From positions 806,001-870,000 of the forward strand of contig WHUZ01000016.1 of the NCBI GenBank assembly GCA_015179045.1: 64,000 nt of DNA, in the 5' to 3' direction. The notes beneath the pieces are model-generated. The model was given only the letters and a program-made list of their open reading frames with translations. It was not told where the DNA came from and did no database searches. Source of the DNA: Kalaharituber pfeilii. Its lineage: Eukaryota; Ascomycota; Pezizomycetes; Pezizales; Pezizaceae. Below, in pieces: positions 12,639-24,575 of the stretch. The first letter of the stretch is position 1; each line of letters starts with the position of its first letter. Made by a program: the position numbers and the translations under genes.

Positions 12639-12889
12639 TACATTTTTCGCGTCTTGGCGACAATGCCCATTGGCTATGTTCCGTCCTGAAATGTAAGGTA
12701 AGGTACACTATCACAGGTACATTTCTGAAAAATCTACAGCACGAAATAGTCCCGTTACTTTTGGAAAAACATTTACTTTACTTTAGATTTGCCACGAACC
12801 GTCCCCCACTCAACGCAACCCCACACCGCACCGCACCGCACCGCACCAAAAGGAGGCTCTTTGCATCCGAGAAATGCTCGATCTGGATA

Positions 12890-13147
12890 TCAATTAATCA
12901 ATTTTGATAGAATATTTAAGTCTTGCCTTCTAGCAGAGTTTTTGCCATGGTTGAGATATCGATTAGCTGCAATATGATCACTCCTATCTACTAGCTCCTG
13001 AAGCTCCTCTAAGTCCTCCTCTTCTTCCTCTGAACTGTACTCTGAGTCAAACTCCAAATCTAAATCATACTCCATTGTTGTCATCAAAATATTGATTTCA
13101 GCATCTATTTTCTTCTGTATTGACGCTTTTTGGCTTATACGAGGCAT
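12890..13147 (-). pseudogene. Transposase N-terminal fragment in copy 1
   Basis: It starts MPRISQKASIQKKIDAEI and has a long acidic stretch (SEYSSEEEEEDLEELQEL). It ends at a stop codon after NILSKLIN. The copy 2 protein reads on at this point, so this copy has acquired an early stop. No DDE catalytic domain is present. It is a remnant carried by a non-autonomous element. Confidence 0.7.
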
Positions 13148-13866
13148 TGCGAATCTGTAGTTGTGTTGATATGCAGGGTAGGGGTGAATGAGACTACAAT
13201 TACAGAGTACAAGCCTTAGCTTTTTTGCATTTTGGACCGGTCATCAATTGCCGGCCACATATGGCTAGACGTACAGGGATATGAAATGTACGAATGTTCC
13301 ATTTACTTTACTGTAGATAATTGATGACCACCGCTACTATGAAATATGAATGTTAGGCACTTGAGGTACCTTTCTCGTAGGCATCAGCTCTAGACCTAGC
13401 ACGAAATTACTCTCGAATTCCCAGGGAATGTTTGTGACGCATGGCGCATAGGATGGGCTAGTGCTAAGACCTGAGCTTGCAGAGAGGACAGCCTTGCAAG
13501 GCGGGACGAGGGTCAAGGCATAGTACTTGGCATGCGAGACCTTCTCGAACTCCTGGCTTCCTCTTGTATGAACTCCCTCCCATTTGCATTATGATAGCTA
13601 GCTTGACCGACGTCCTCTGGCCTTTCTGCTACAAGCGACCCAGACTACTACTACGATTTGCTTCCTGTTTTGGCCTAGCTAGCTGTGCAAAGCAACCCAT
13701 AGGTACAAACATCAGGATTGAATAACGGACATAGGACACCAACACAAGGTGCAAAACAACAGCGCTTGTGGTGGCAGCCAACCACTGAGCGCAACAAATA
13801 CCATCCGCACGCCGCGCACGGAGCAACCATCAAGAACAGCATCACCAACAAACAAGACATACCAAA

Positions 13867-15145
13867 ATGCCGGTTCTGAGGAACGTCTCATGCTCAGTAC
13901 ACACAGCTCTTGGGAAACTGCCAGAGTACCAGGACAAAGAGCCAGTGGAAATGGATACCGAAATCAAAGCCACTCGGTACCTTGATATCTCTGAGTCAGT
14001 CGGAAAAGCATTCTGGATTAAGTACAAGGCACTGCCAGAGTTGGACTGGAGTGGGTTTCAATACATCAACGTGCATGTCAATGTTGATGGGATAAAAATA
14101 GCTGGGGCGTCCCCATTAAGCCAACCATACAAACGTTCGCGATGCGAAGGCCATCTCCACGACAAAGTTGTGAATGGGGAACTGAAATCGTGTGTTAATG
14201 AGATGTACTTTAGTAAACTCAATCTCGGTGAGTTTTTCTCATCCTCAATTGCAAAAACAAGACAAAAAAAGTGTTTCCTTGGGTGCTTGGTCACTAAATA
14301 TGTGGTTTTTGGAGAATAGTGGAAGATGATCAGGACCAAGATGCAATTCGAGAGTCATCGAAGGTAGCTGCTATCGGAAAAATAGAAGTTCGGCTATATC
14401 GCTCGTCTGGCTGGATTGCAAAAGCTAGTTCGGGCTCAACATCGGTAAGCGCAGACACTTTCTTCAGCTGAGGCGTCGATCCTTTGTGTGATGTACAGAC
14501 ATTAACGGTCACAAATTTATGATATGCAGCTTGACAAACATTCCGAGGCAATCCATCAAAAAACAATGAAAGGGCGGCCCGAGACTCATGATATTCAGTA
14601 TGTAAGAGGGGGTCCTGGGATTATCATCCCGAGCTTATTAGAGGTTTAGATTTAGTGCATCGAAAACTCTTGCAAGAAACGCTTTATGGGCAGACTACAA
14701 TTACATTGACAACCGCTACGGAACTCCATGGGCGACATTCATTTTCTTATACCGCACGAAAGGTATTAAATCTATAAGCTCGGTGTTTGTGACGAAGCCG
14801 ATCTAAGATTACATTGTTTTGTTGATGAGTCTCTTCTAACAAATAGCTGCAATTTAGAATCTTTACAATATAGCGGTATCTTACCAATGCCAGAACGGAC
14901 TGCCGAAGAGCTCAAGCAAGAGATTGAAGCACTAAAGGTAAGTTAGTTTCCGAATGTGCTGTGACGCTACACTCAGCTATTGATACTCACGTTGGTTTTT
15001 AAAACAGCGTCAGTTGAAATGTGAGAAGGCCGGGAATAAGCGGAAGTTAGAAGAGGATCATCCGCCGTCACGGCGGCAGGTGCGAATTTTGGATGACGTC
15101 GACCAGGGAGAGATTGAAATTGTTGATCTTACCGATGAACTCTGA
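13867..15145 (+). CDS. DUF7918-like fungal protein, six exons
   Basis: Exons are 13867-14227, 14320-14444, 14530-14601, 14642-14762, 14858-14937 and 15008-15145. All junctions have GT/AG and phases agree, giving 298 residues. The N-terminal half (MPVLRNVSCSVHTALGKLPE, later FQYINVHVNVDGIKIAG and IGKIEVRLYRSSGW) predicts a beta-rich fold. The middle has HQKTMKGRPETHDIQY and then WATFIFLYRTK; the fourth exon fits only with the acceptor at 14641. This order matches the DUF7918 family as I know it from fungi; its function is not known. The C-terminus is a charged helix (ERTAEELKQEIEALK) followed by a tail ending EIEIVDLTDEL, which resembles a SUMO-interacting motif (IVDLT next to acidic residues). 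That reading is inference. Confidence 0.78.
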
Positions 15146-15740
15146 GTAGCGGTGATACACTTGAAGCGGCAATGTACTGGCTTTTTGGTTATTATTATGA
15201 GAGCAGGTTGGAATCTTTAGGAGCTTTGTATTGTTAACGTTCCCGATGGTGCCTGGTTATCGCACTTTTTCCGGGCCTAAAATTGTTTGAATGGTTTTGT
15301 TGTTGCTCTCCTGCAACCTATGTTCCCCTTTTGAGGATTGAGATGTAATGAGTATCCACTACCTTAGGAATTTTCTGATCATAGCATTTGAACGGTTAGT
15401 TACAGTCATTGAGGTGTTGTAAGCAATCTGCTCTAGTAACCTGCCGTGGGCTGATGGGAAGGCTATGCACAGAAAGTTGCCAAGCTTGGAAGTCGAGTGC
15501 CAAGACTATATGAAAGGAAATTACTGGTTAGAGGCCTTCTTGGCACACTAAAACCTGGAGTGACTAAGCCGGCGGCGGAAAAAGGATATAGTGCTAGCGG
15601 CGCCACTCATCACACTCACCTCTACAAACGCCTCTCCAACAATCGTTCTCTCTCTCTCTTGTTCCTTAACGCTCACAACGCAGATAACGAAGGCACAGCT
15701 GAACTTACCTTTCTATTTCTACTCCAGCTATTAACTGAAA

Positions 15741-18026
15741 ATGAGTTATCGAGGAGGCGGTGGTGGCATTACAGGCACCAATAATGTTCCTCTTGGGACG
15801 CGCCGCCGCTTTGGTGGAACTGATGGAGAGGTTTCTTCCGCGCTATCTAATGCAGACACAAGTCCGCCTGTAGAGAAGCGCGGGAGAAGCCCTGTTCGGG
15901 CAGATTGTGAGACCCTTGACTTTATTGCTTTGTTATCGTTACTAACATCCACCTTGTTGCAGCAAATGAGCCAAGGAAGAGAAAGAAAAAGAACCGTTGG
16001 GGAGAGCAAACTGAGAACAAGGCGGCCGGATTGATGGGCTTACCTACCGCCATTTACGCAAATATGACTAGTGAACAGCTTGAGGCATATACACTACACT
16101 TACGTATTGAGGAAATATCGCAGAAAATTCGGATTAACGACGTTGTTCCAGCGGATGGTGATCGGTAAGTCAGGATCATTGTAGTGCTGTTTTGCATCAG
16201 TTTACTAATGACTACGTATAGTTCACCATCTCCTCCGCCACAATACGATAATTTTGGTCGTAGGGTCAATACTCGGGAATATCGCTATAAAAAGCGTCTT
16301 GAGGACGAACGCCACAAACTGATTGAGAGGGCATTGAAAGTTATCCCTAACTATCATCCACCCAGTGATTATAAACGTCCAACCAAGACACAGGAAAAAA
16401 TCTATGTGCCGGTTAATGATTACCCGGAGCTTAACTTTAGTACTTACCTCCCCCACTGACTAGGAAGCTGAGAAGTTTTCTATTGAATTTTTGCTTTGCT
16501 TACCTTCTAAAATACCCTATCATTACCTCTTACCTTAACCCCTCATGACACAGTTTAATAGCAATTCTTTTTGGAAACCAGTCTTCTAACCACTAGGTCT
16601 ATCGGCTGTATTGCCATGTCTCTCTTGTACTAATAGTTGGACTACTCATCGGGCCCCGTGGACACACTTTAAAGAAAATGGAGCAGGAATCCGGAGCTAA
16701 AATCGCCATTCGTGGAAAAGGTTCGGTGAAGGAGGGTAAAGGGAGAAGTGATGCAGCGCATACTTCAAACCAAGAGGAGGATCTTCACTGTTTGATTATG
16801 GCAGATACTGAAGAGAAAGTTAACAAAGCTAAGAAGCTCATCAACCACATTATTGAAACGGTATGTCCATTGATCCGCGAATTTAAATGTATTGAGGACT
16901 AACTAATTTCGAATGTAGGCAGCATCAATTCCCGAAGGGCAGAATGAATTGAAGCGTAACCAGCTCCGAGAACTTGCTGCTCTTAATGGTACTCTCCGAG
17001 ATGATGAAAATCAAGCATGTCAGAACTGTAAGTATCCCCTCATGGAATTTCTATAGGTTTCTGCTAACCGGATATAGGTGGTCAAATTGGTCATCGCAAA
17101 TACGACTGCCCTGAGCAACGTAATTTCACTGCTAACATCATCTGTCGATGTTGCGGTCACGCGGGACATATGGCAAGAGACTGTACTGAGAGGCCAAGAG
17201 GCGCTAGTTGGAGGAATGATGACCGTAGAGGTAAGCCTGGATCTGTTGGATCCGGCGACGCTGTTGATAGAGAATATGAGGTACGTATTTTTGTTTTATC
17301 GAATGTTATTCTGCTTGGGCTTTATTAACACTGTTCTAGCAACTTATGCAAGAGCTCTCTGGCGGCGCTCCGTCTACTATTGGTGGCGGTGCAGCTCCCC
17401 GTGCAATTGAGAGTGGTCCTGGCGGAAGCTATGGGGACAACCGTGGGCAAGGCGGCTACGGAGGCAGAAATTACGACAATGATAACGGGAATGACCGGAA
17501 CCTCAAGCCATGGCAACGAGGACCTACCGGTGGCCCTGCACCTTGGCAGCGTAGCCGTGATGATAGAGGACCCCCTCGGGACGCACCTACCGGCCCTTCA
17601 GGCTCCGGAGCTGGTCTCCCCCTTGGCAGCAGCAGAGCACTGGTTCCGGCTCATCGGGCGCGCCATGGCAGCAACAGTCCCATCATGCACCAGCTCATCA
17701 TACTTCCCATGCCTCTGCAAACCCTTGGAGCACGGTCCCCCCGCACCGCCTTCGCTGCCAAGCACAATGAGCATGTTCTCTGGAGCGCCAGGAATGGGTG
17801 CTCCACCAGGTATGTCTGGATATGGAATGGGTGCATACGGTATTCCACCACCCCCTGGGGCATCGCTTCCACCGCCGCCCCCTCCACCAGGCAGTGCTCC
17901 GCCACCACCACCACCAGGGCCACCACCACCACCACCACCCCTAGCTCAGCACCACCACCCCCGCCTCCACCAGGTGGTGCGCCGCCACCGCCGCCACCGG
18001 GCCCGCCGCCATCGAAGTACTATTAG
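15741..18026 (+). CDS. MSL5: Branchpoint-binding protein (SF1/MSL5), pre-mRNA splicing
   Basis: Exons are 15741-15906, 15963-16164, 16222-16439, 16637-16860, 16919-17027, 17078-17280 and 17340-18026; phases agree. The protein binds the intron branchpoint in the early spliceosome. Domains in order: a U2AF65-binding N-terminus with the basic [10 protein letters not shown] motif (about 57-66); a helix-hairpin segment; a KH/QUA2 RNA-binding domain with IGPRG near 200-204; two CCHC zinc knuckles (C304-C307-H312-C317 and C329-C332-H337-C342); a Gly-rich linker; and a C-terminal polyproline tail. Three frame breaks occur in the last exon, each a missing C in a C-run (17618-17622, 17737-17742, 17938-17941). 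Adding one C at each restores the expected PWQQQ repeats and proline tail ending PPPSKYY, about 603 residues. As the gene is essential in fungi, assembly error is the likely cause. Confidence 0.95.
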
Positions 18027-19000
18027 TTTGATTTGCTTCGTATAGTGAATGGGTCAGGAAGCTGGAGGTGAAAGCACAATAGTTGGATATGGCCCATTTA
18101 TCTGATTTCAGCTTCACTGTTGTTATCCTTAACTAGTTATTGAGCCTATGCTGGGTAGTGGGGTTTATGTATGAAGGCTTTGGAGCAAGAACGGAAAAGA
18201 AAAAAAAGCAAGTAATCGATACAGTGACTTGGAAGGTTTGGAAGAAGGATGGATTGATGAAAAATACGGAGAAGATGTTCATTCATGTTCTAACATTGTT
18301 GTCTTCTAACTAGCTTAGTTGTAAGACCTTTTAGTTTTCTGTGTTTCGGCGATTCGAGACTGACTGGAGCTTCTGGTCTGCCTTAGCTTATTCATTCTAC
18401 TTTCGTAGCTTGACTACTGACGTGGACAGGAGCATAGGAGCCAGAGGGGAGATGGCGGCGAGACGTATTTATCTGAGCCTGGAAGGAAGACGTTTCGCTA
18501 TAGGACGTTGGTACTGAGAGTTTTTGTGAAGGGGTTTCTTGTTTTGTTTTTGTTGTAATCTATGTTTGATATCTTTAGTTTTGAATATAAATAAGACTAG
18601 CCTTAGAAACTTTGTTGTGAGATTTGTGACTACTTCTTGGATTTGAAGACTTAGGCTTTTATGTCTGCATGCGGTGATGTGAATCTTTTTTTGACTTGGG
18701 CGGGCTCTATACAGAACCGGTATTTCTTACTCCACTGGTGTCCCTCCAATTGGTAAAAATAAAAAAAATTAGAAAATGCGTTAGACGTTGGTTCGGTAAC
18801 CGATGTGGCATTTGGGCTTATCTCAGGGTAATGGCATCGAAGTGATTGAAACGCTGAGGGGTGGGTGGTGGGCGATTTGGGATTACCAGATGATTGGGGA
18901 AGTAGTAGATAACCTTTAACTTTTTTTTTTTTTTGGTTTTGTGTGAGTGTGTGAGTGTGTGTGTGTGTGTGGACACACACTTGACGACTTGATGCATGAA

Positions 19001-19035
<35 letters not shown>

Positions 19036-19052
19036 ACATTGTTACATTTTTT
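18027..19052. other. Intergenic region with microsatellites and poly(A)
   Basis: This holds the 3' flank of the BBP gene, a GT/CA dinucleotide tract at about 18940-18980, a T-run at 18921-18934 and a 29-base A-run at 19004-19032, only 21 bases before the target duplication of transposon copy 2. I see no gene. Confidence 0.6.
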
Positions 19053-19055
19053 ACT

Positions 19056-19809
19056 AGCGGTGGTCATCAATTATCTACGGTACGGTAAGGTGGAACATCC
19101 GTACATTTCATATCCCTGTACGTCTAGCCATTTGCGGCCGGCAATTGATGACCGGTCCAAAACGTAAAAAAGCTAAGGCTTGCACTCTGTAATAATTGTA
19201 GTCTCATTCACCCCTACCCCACATATCAACACAATCACAGAATCGCAATGCCTCGTATAAGCCAAAAAGCATCAATACAGAAGAAAATAGACGCTGAAAT
19301 CGATGTTTTGATGACAGCAATGGAGTATGATTTAGACTCGGAGTTTGACTCAGAGTATAGTTCAGAGGAAGAAGAGAAGGACTTAGAGGAGCTTCAGGAG
19401 CTTATAGATAGGAGTGATAATATTGCAGCTAACCGATATTTCAACCGTGGCAAAAACTCTGCTGGAAGACAAGACTCAAATATTCTATCAAATTTGATTA
19501 ATGAATATCCAGATTCAGCATTTCTTGCTATTTTTCAAATGCAAAGAGCCTCCTTTTGGTACCATGCGGTGCAGTGCGGTGTGGGATTGCGTTGAGTGGG
19601 GGCGGTTTGGGGCAAATCTACGGTAAGGTACGTGGTTTTCCAAAAAGTACGGGACTATTTCGTGCCGTAGATTTTTCAGAAATGTACGGTGATAACGTAC
19701 CTTGCCGTACATTTCAGGGCGGAACATAGCCAATGAGTGTTGTTGCCAAGACACGGAAAATGTACGAATGTTCTACTTACCTTACCGTAGATAATTGATG
19801 ACCACCACT
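19056..19809 (+). mobile_element. Short PIF/Harbinger-like transposon, copy 2 (plus orientation)
   Basis: The ends are AGCGGTGGTCATCAATTATC on the left and its near-perfect inverse on the right (one change, GCGG to GTGG). ACT flanks both sides (19053-19055 and 19810-19812). The whole interior is homologous to copy 1, including the promoter-like leader, the start of the open frame and a 3' segment with repeated GTACGG/GTAAGG motifs. It lacks the 80-bp insert of copy 1 and so supplies the empty-site allele. Confidence 0.82.
19248..19595 (+). CDS. Truncated transposase-like protein, N-terminal part only
   Basis: The 115-residue product begins MPRISQKASIQKKIDAEI, has an acidic middle (SEYSSEEEEKDLEELQELID) and continues to INEYPDSAFLAIFQMQRASF. 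The last segment resembles the helix before the catalytic domain of fungal Harbinger-type DDE proteins. The frame then runs into sequence derived from the right end of the element, so the catalytic part was deleted. It might still make a DNA-binding or acidic peptide; there is no evidence for that. Confidence 0.55.
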   Translation: MPRISQKASIQKKIDAEIDVLMTAMEYDLDSEFDSEYSSEEEEKDLEELQELIDRSDNIAANRYFNRGKNSAGRQDSNILSNLINEYPDSAFLAIFQMQRASFWYHAVQCGVGLR

Positions 19810-20067
19810 ACTGTTTTCACTTTATTTTTTGATGGATGATGATGATGATGATGACGGAATTAGGTAAGTATATTGTAAGTGAAAAAGATTTGAAAATGAA
19901 TGATGGATGGATGTGATATTTACAAACTACAGATAAAGGGGAATGGATCTCTCTGTCTTTTTGGTACCATATATGTTGTCGTTGGATAGATAAACTATCC
20001 CCACTAACTTCCTCCCCTCACTAACCTATTCTCCTTGCTATTTCCTCTCCTCCCGCTCCACCACACT

Positions 20068-22459
20068 CTACTTCCGCCCCTCCCCCCTCACCTCCTCCAC
20101 AACCCTCCTTCCCGCCCACTCCGCGATGCCCATGACCGCAATCATCGGATTCACGCCTGATGCGCTTGGGAACGCGCTTCCGTCCGCCACATACACGTTG
20201 CCGATGCCGCTGACTTTACCTCCTTTTCCTCCGTCGCAGACGGTGCCCCACGCGCAGGTTCCCATGAGATGGGCGCTGACCCAGCCGGTCGCGGACTTGA
20301 GCGCATGGGTGCGCACCGCGGAGAGGTAGGATTCGAGTGCTGCGTTGTCGTCGCCGTCGGTGCGCGTGTACGAGGCGAGATGTGGCGGGAGCGGGACGCA
20401 CGGGATCACGGTCTGGCAGCCGCCAGAGAGGAGGAGGCGGCACGAGAGGACGAGGCCGTGCACGGCGGTCTCGCGGTCTTTTTGGGTCTGCGTGTAGCTG
20501 ATCTCGGGGGGCCCTTCGCCGCCGGAGATGGTGGTGGTGGGGTTAGTGACCGTGACGGTCCCGGAGGAGTCGGTGTCCCGGACGAGGGTCAGGAGGGTGA
20601 TGCAGTGGCGGTAGGAGAGCATGGTGGTCAGGTTGGACTGGGGGGAGTGCCAGGGGAGGCAGGTGAGGGACATTGTGGGGGGCGGCTCCATACGCATGAG
20701 TTTTGCGGGCATGGGGCCGTCCTCGTGGCCGGGCTTCGAAACGGGGACCAGGACCGTGGACGGCGACCCCACCCAGGGGTCCACGGGGCGGTTCTCTGGG
20801 GTGATCCCGATGGTGAAGAAGACCGGGTGTGTTTTGAGGTTCTTGCCGAGGGACGGGTGGCGGTAGCCGGAGCGGCCGAGGATGAGGGGCGTGCGCAGTG
20901 CGCCGGCGGAGAGGATGACGCGGGAGGCGAGGATGCGGATGGGCCGCTTGCGGGCCTTGTTTGGGTCCTGCGGGGGGTAGTCGGGGCCGTTGGGGGACGG
21001 CGGGTCGACGATGAAGCCCTCGACTCCGCGAGCGACTTTTTCGTCCTTGGTGGACCGCTCGGTGTCCCAGAGGAGCTTGACGACCTCGACGCCGGAGATG
21101 CAGCGCGCGCCGGCGCGCTCGGCGTCGACGAGCCACGAGACGGCGCACCCTTGCTTGCAGCCGGACCGGCACCCGCTCGAGCACTGGCCGCAGTTGGCGT
21201 GCTCGTCCATGCGGCCGCCGTTGTTCTGCGGGATGGTGCGCGGGTCGAGTCCGAGGCGCTTGGCGCCCTCCCAGATGATCTTGTTTGGCTCGTTCAGGTG
21301 CTTCTCGGGCTGGGGCGCGGAGACGCCCATGCGGGAGAGGACGGTGGCGATGCAGTCGCTCCACTCTGAGGACTCGACGACGTTCTTCATGCCCTTGTCG
21401 CTCCACTCTTTGACGACGGGGGGCTCGAGGTCGAGCGAGAGGCCCCAGTTGATGGTGGTGCCGCCGCCCCAGTTGCTGCTGGCGACCATGAGGCCGTTGC
21501 CGTCGGTGGAGGGTATGACGCCGTTGTTGTCGAACGCGAGGCGGGCAGTGGTGGTCTCGGACATGGGGAAGTGGGTTGGGGGGATGAAGGTGCCTTTGTC
21601 GACGATGGTGACGGAGTAGCCCTCGGGGCAGAGTTCACGCGCGATGCGGGCGGCGCAGACGCCGCCGCCGGAGCCGGAGCCGACGATCAGGATGTCGGTT
21701 GTGAGCTCGACGACATCCGCGGCGGAATCGTCGTCATTGGGCAGGGGGTAGAAGTTCGGAGTGTGGAATTCTCCGGGCGGAGGTAGGGAGGGGGAGTTCT
21801 GGGGCGGGTTGGAGGAGAGGCTGGGGTAGCCGAGCGCGGAGATGAGGAGCGGGTCGGTCCGGAGGATGGTGTTGGAGAAGATGAGTTGGAGCTGGCGGTG
21901 CAGCGTGCGCAGGAGGGGCAAGTAGGATTGGGACCAGTTTTGGAGGACCTTGACGCGGGAGGGGAGAGGGAGCGAGGAGAAGGAGGCGTAGTGGCGGGTG
22001 AGGAGGAGGGTGAAGATGCCGCCGCTGTTTTGGAGACGTTAGCAGTTGCGCAATTGGCAAGTCGGCAACGGGCACAGGTGAGGTTGCGCCAGGCTATCCG
22101 CCAAAGAGACGAAAAGAAAAAGCAAATATGCAGGACACATCAAGGGACGTGTGGCTGAACACCCACCCCACTCACTTTAGCAAATTCAACACCATCTTGA
22201 CGTCCCCCACGGCCCTCTTTGGCAGCCTATGCGCAAACGCATGGTCCAGCGCCTCCATGAACTCTCTGCACTCGGAGGCATTCCTGCTGAGGAACCTTTG
22301 GATTGCAGCGCGGTGCTGGGGGCCGCTGGGGACCGCGGCGATGATGGCGTCGGCTTCGGAGTCTGAGAGCGCGGGGAAGAGGGTGTCGGCGATGGACATG
22401 AAGGTGCGCCATTGGGAGGGCGTGAAGGCGAGGGGGTGGAATGGGGCGTCGGTGGACAT
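20068..22459 (-). CDS. GMC oxidoreductase, long-chain (fatty) alcohol oxidase type
   Basis: Two exons, 22459-22176 and 22024-20068, with a 151-nt intron (GTGAGT..CAG), give about 746 residues. The enzyme is expected to oxidise long-chain fatty alcohols to aldehydes with FAD and O2, usually at membranes or peroxisomes, in the omega-oxidation or alkane route. Evidence: an N-terminal helical region typical of the FAO1 group; an FAD-binding GSGSGGG at about 210 after DILIV; the Cys-rich segment HANCGQCSSGCRSGCKQGCA, a hallmark of this subfamily; SNWGGGTTINWG in the FAD region; and a C-terminal GMC domain with SAHLMGTCAWG (active-site His) and NPMIAVMGIAEWAG (second catalytic position Asn). There is no frame break. 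Coding GC content is clearly higher than in the neighbours. Confidence 0.93.
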
Positions 22460-22498
22460 GTCGGTGGTGGTGGAGGAGGAGCCGTGGAGTTAAGGGCG

Positions 22499-22505
22499 TA
22501 TATAT
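22499..22505 (-). promoter_or_regulatory. Candidate TATA box of the GMC oxidase gene
   Basis: The minus strand reads ATATATA here, about 40 bases before the ATG at 22459. A start site 25-35 bases downstream would leave a very short leader. The placement fits a TATA element but is not proven by sequence alone. Confidence 0.4.
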
Positions 22506-22509
22506 GAGC

Positions 22510-24575
22510 GTGAGGAATTGGGAAAGGAGAGGTATTAATGTTGACGATGACAATGTTTCGAGCTCGACTGGAGCTTCAATTGCCTGACGAGCGGGATGGG
22601 GGGGTAGGTCCTCTAGATAAAGGAGAAACATGCAGCGGAAGGATAAGGGACCCCGGCTCGATTCAACAGTCGACCGGCGCCGGGGGTCCTATAGCAGTGC
22701 TATTAAAATTGCCAGGACGCCGCCTATCCCTTGTCAATTCGATTTGGGGGCGGGGGGAGGGGGGGGGGGGGGGGGGGTTGCCAGAGTCGTACACACGGCT
22801 GCCTGACCGGAGGATATGATATGTGGTGTCATGTTTTGCTTGCGACAAGTACATCTGCGCGGTTTGTCTCGAAACGTAATGGCGCCGCGCTGCGAAGGCG
22901 GGAATTGCCAGGCAGCTGAATATGCGGGGGGGTATATTTTGTTTTTTTACCCTTGCGACACCACAGTTGTTGACACCCCCATCCCCTCGGAACTCATCTA
23001 CCGAGAGCGACATCTCATGCGGGTAGCAAGAATGTATCGGCGGCACCTGGCTTCGCCGTCAACCCACCACCCGCGCTTTCGCCATATCTGGCATCTATCA
23101 CAGACAAGCGGCACGGGGGGGACGTCTCACCATGGCTGGCGCTGGGGAATTTCGCATCAACTGTCTTACACTCAATAGTCTTTTTTCAAATAACCGTAGA
23201 TCCAGAATTGAAGAATAGTATTCTGAAGCACTGGTATCTATCTATTTGAATTTTTCTGCAGCACTAGTGACTTGAAAAGTCAAAGATCACAGATTTTATA
23301 TGTGAATGGGCCACCTTTAGTAATATAGTGCATGCTACTCTAATTAAAAAGGGAAAATAGCTAACCCAGAATGGAGTAGAATATGTGCATCCCGTATGCA
23401 TACTCGTTTTACCATTTCATTTTATCTGGTCCTTGTCTATGGCCGTATACACATGTGAATAAAGCTCCTTGGCACCATATGTTCCACTATATGCCCAAGC
23501 AATGATGATGAAAATGATTAATAGATGCGGGAGAAACGGAATATAATGGTAAAGGAGGAGGGTCTCGTGCGGCTGATGCAATAGGTACATGCAAGTATAT
23601 GAAGAGCAGCGAACGCCAGCGACAGTTTGAAAGAAGGGCATGTAACTACTTCATAACTAGTGCTTAGTCATCGAACCAAGTCCATGTACAGGCCAGACCT
23701 CATCGAACCGGCAACGCAAGAATCTCGGAGGTGTGGACGGACGTGGGTGACGGACGTGGGTGACGTGCGCCGATCAACGGCGCGGCTTGCAGGGGGCAGG
23801 GGGTGCAGGCGCAGTACCGGCACGGGTATATCTGGGCACTGGGCACCGGGCGTGGCGGGCGTGGCGCGGGCGCAGCCACCCGCAGCAGCTGGAACAAAGA
23901 AGAGTTCAGGATTTCTCGATTCCTGCAACGAGTTCTCCGCCTCCTGGAGAAGCCGCGCATGCGCATGCTTGCCTCGCCGCGCAGCCCTCTGCCCTCGGTC
24001 CTGCAGCGCTCCGCCCACCAGACAGGCTTCTGCCCGCGATGCTCTTTCCGCGGCCGCCCGCGCTGGCTACACGTCACCTGCGTCCCGGCCGCCGAGACCC
24101 TCATATCCTCGAGCCCGCAAGCTACAGAGCTGCCCCTTAGCACCGACGAGTGCGTGCCAGTGCGCAGCAAGCCCGCAGCGACGCCGCCGTCGGGACTCTG
24201 CTGCTGCCGCCGCCGGGACTCTGCCGCCGCCCGCGTGCGATGGTGGCGCTGCTGGCGGGCCGGCGCCTGCAACCGAGTGCATCTGGTAAGCGGCCCTCGC
24301 GCCTCCGGCTGGCCGACTGACTCAGCCGGCCCGGCCCGCCCCGTCCAGCTGCGCCCCCGCGCCACGCAGCCACTCACGCACGCACGCTGGCAGGCCCCTC
24401 GCACGCAGACCCGCCTCGCCCGTCCCCAGCGGGGCCCCGCCTCCCTCCCGCCGCAGACACCCATACGCCCCCTCCCCGCCCGCCCCGCCCTGCTGCCATC
24501 CGCCAGCAGGCACACATCACCGCTGCAGCCACTCCCGCACCGTCCCCGCCCGCCCACAGCCGTCCCCGCCACGCC
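22510..24575. other. Intergenic region: G-rich run and a strongly GC-rich stretch
   Basis: A nearly continuous G tract lies at 22746-22777, an AT-rich stretch at 23170-23650, and a very GC-rich stretch rich in CpG at about 23720-24570, directly before the next gene. Long open frames on both strands at 23700-24590 are Ala/Arg/Pro-rich and overlap one another, as expected from composition. I read the GC-rich part as 5' flank or leader of the gene at 24576. Confidence 0.5.

Larger units (their letters stand above)
12512..13335 (-). mobile_element. Short PIF/Harbinger-like transposon, copy 1 (minus orientation)
   Basis: The terminal inverted repeats begin AGCGGTGGTCATCAATTATC and extend for nearly 50 bases at each end. 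The element is flanked by ACT on both sides (12509-12511 and 13336-13338); TA is an alternative target duplication if the repeat starts one base later. Its internal sequence matches copy 2 at 19056-19809 over its whole length in reverse orientation. After removing the nested 80-bp insert and its TA duplication, it is about 742 bp. It encodes only the N-terminal part of a transposase-like protein, so it is non-autonomous. Assignment to PIF/Harbinger rests on that N-terminal fragment and is tentative. Confidence 0.8.

Noticed and set aside
17340..18026. Programmed frameshifting or extra introns in the last exon of branchpoint-binding protein
   Set aside because: Three shifts of the same sign in C-runs, no proper intron borders, and perfect restoration by one base each favour assembly error.
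20269..21619. Long plus-strand frames opposite the GMC oxidase
   Set aside because: Antisense shadows of a GC-rich coding exon; the minus-strand frame has full family motifs.
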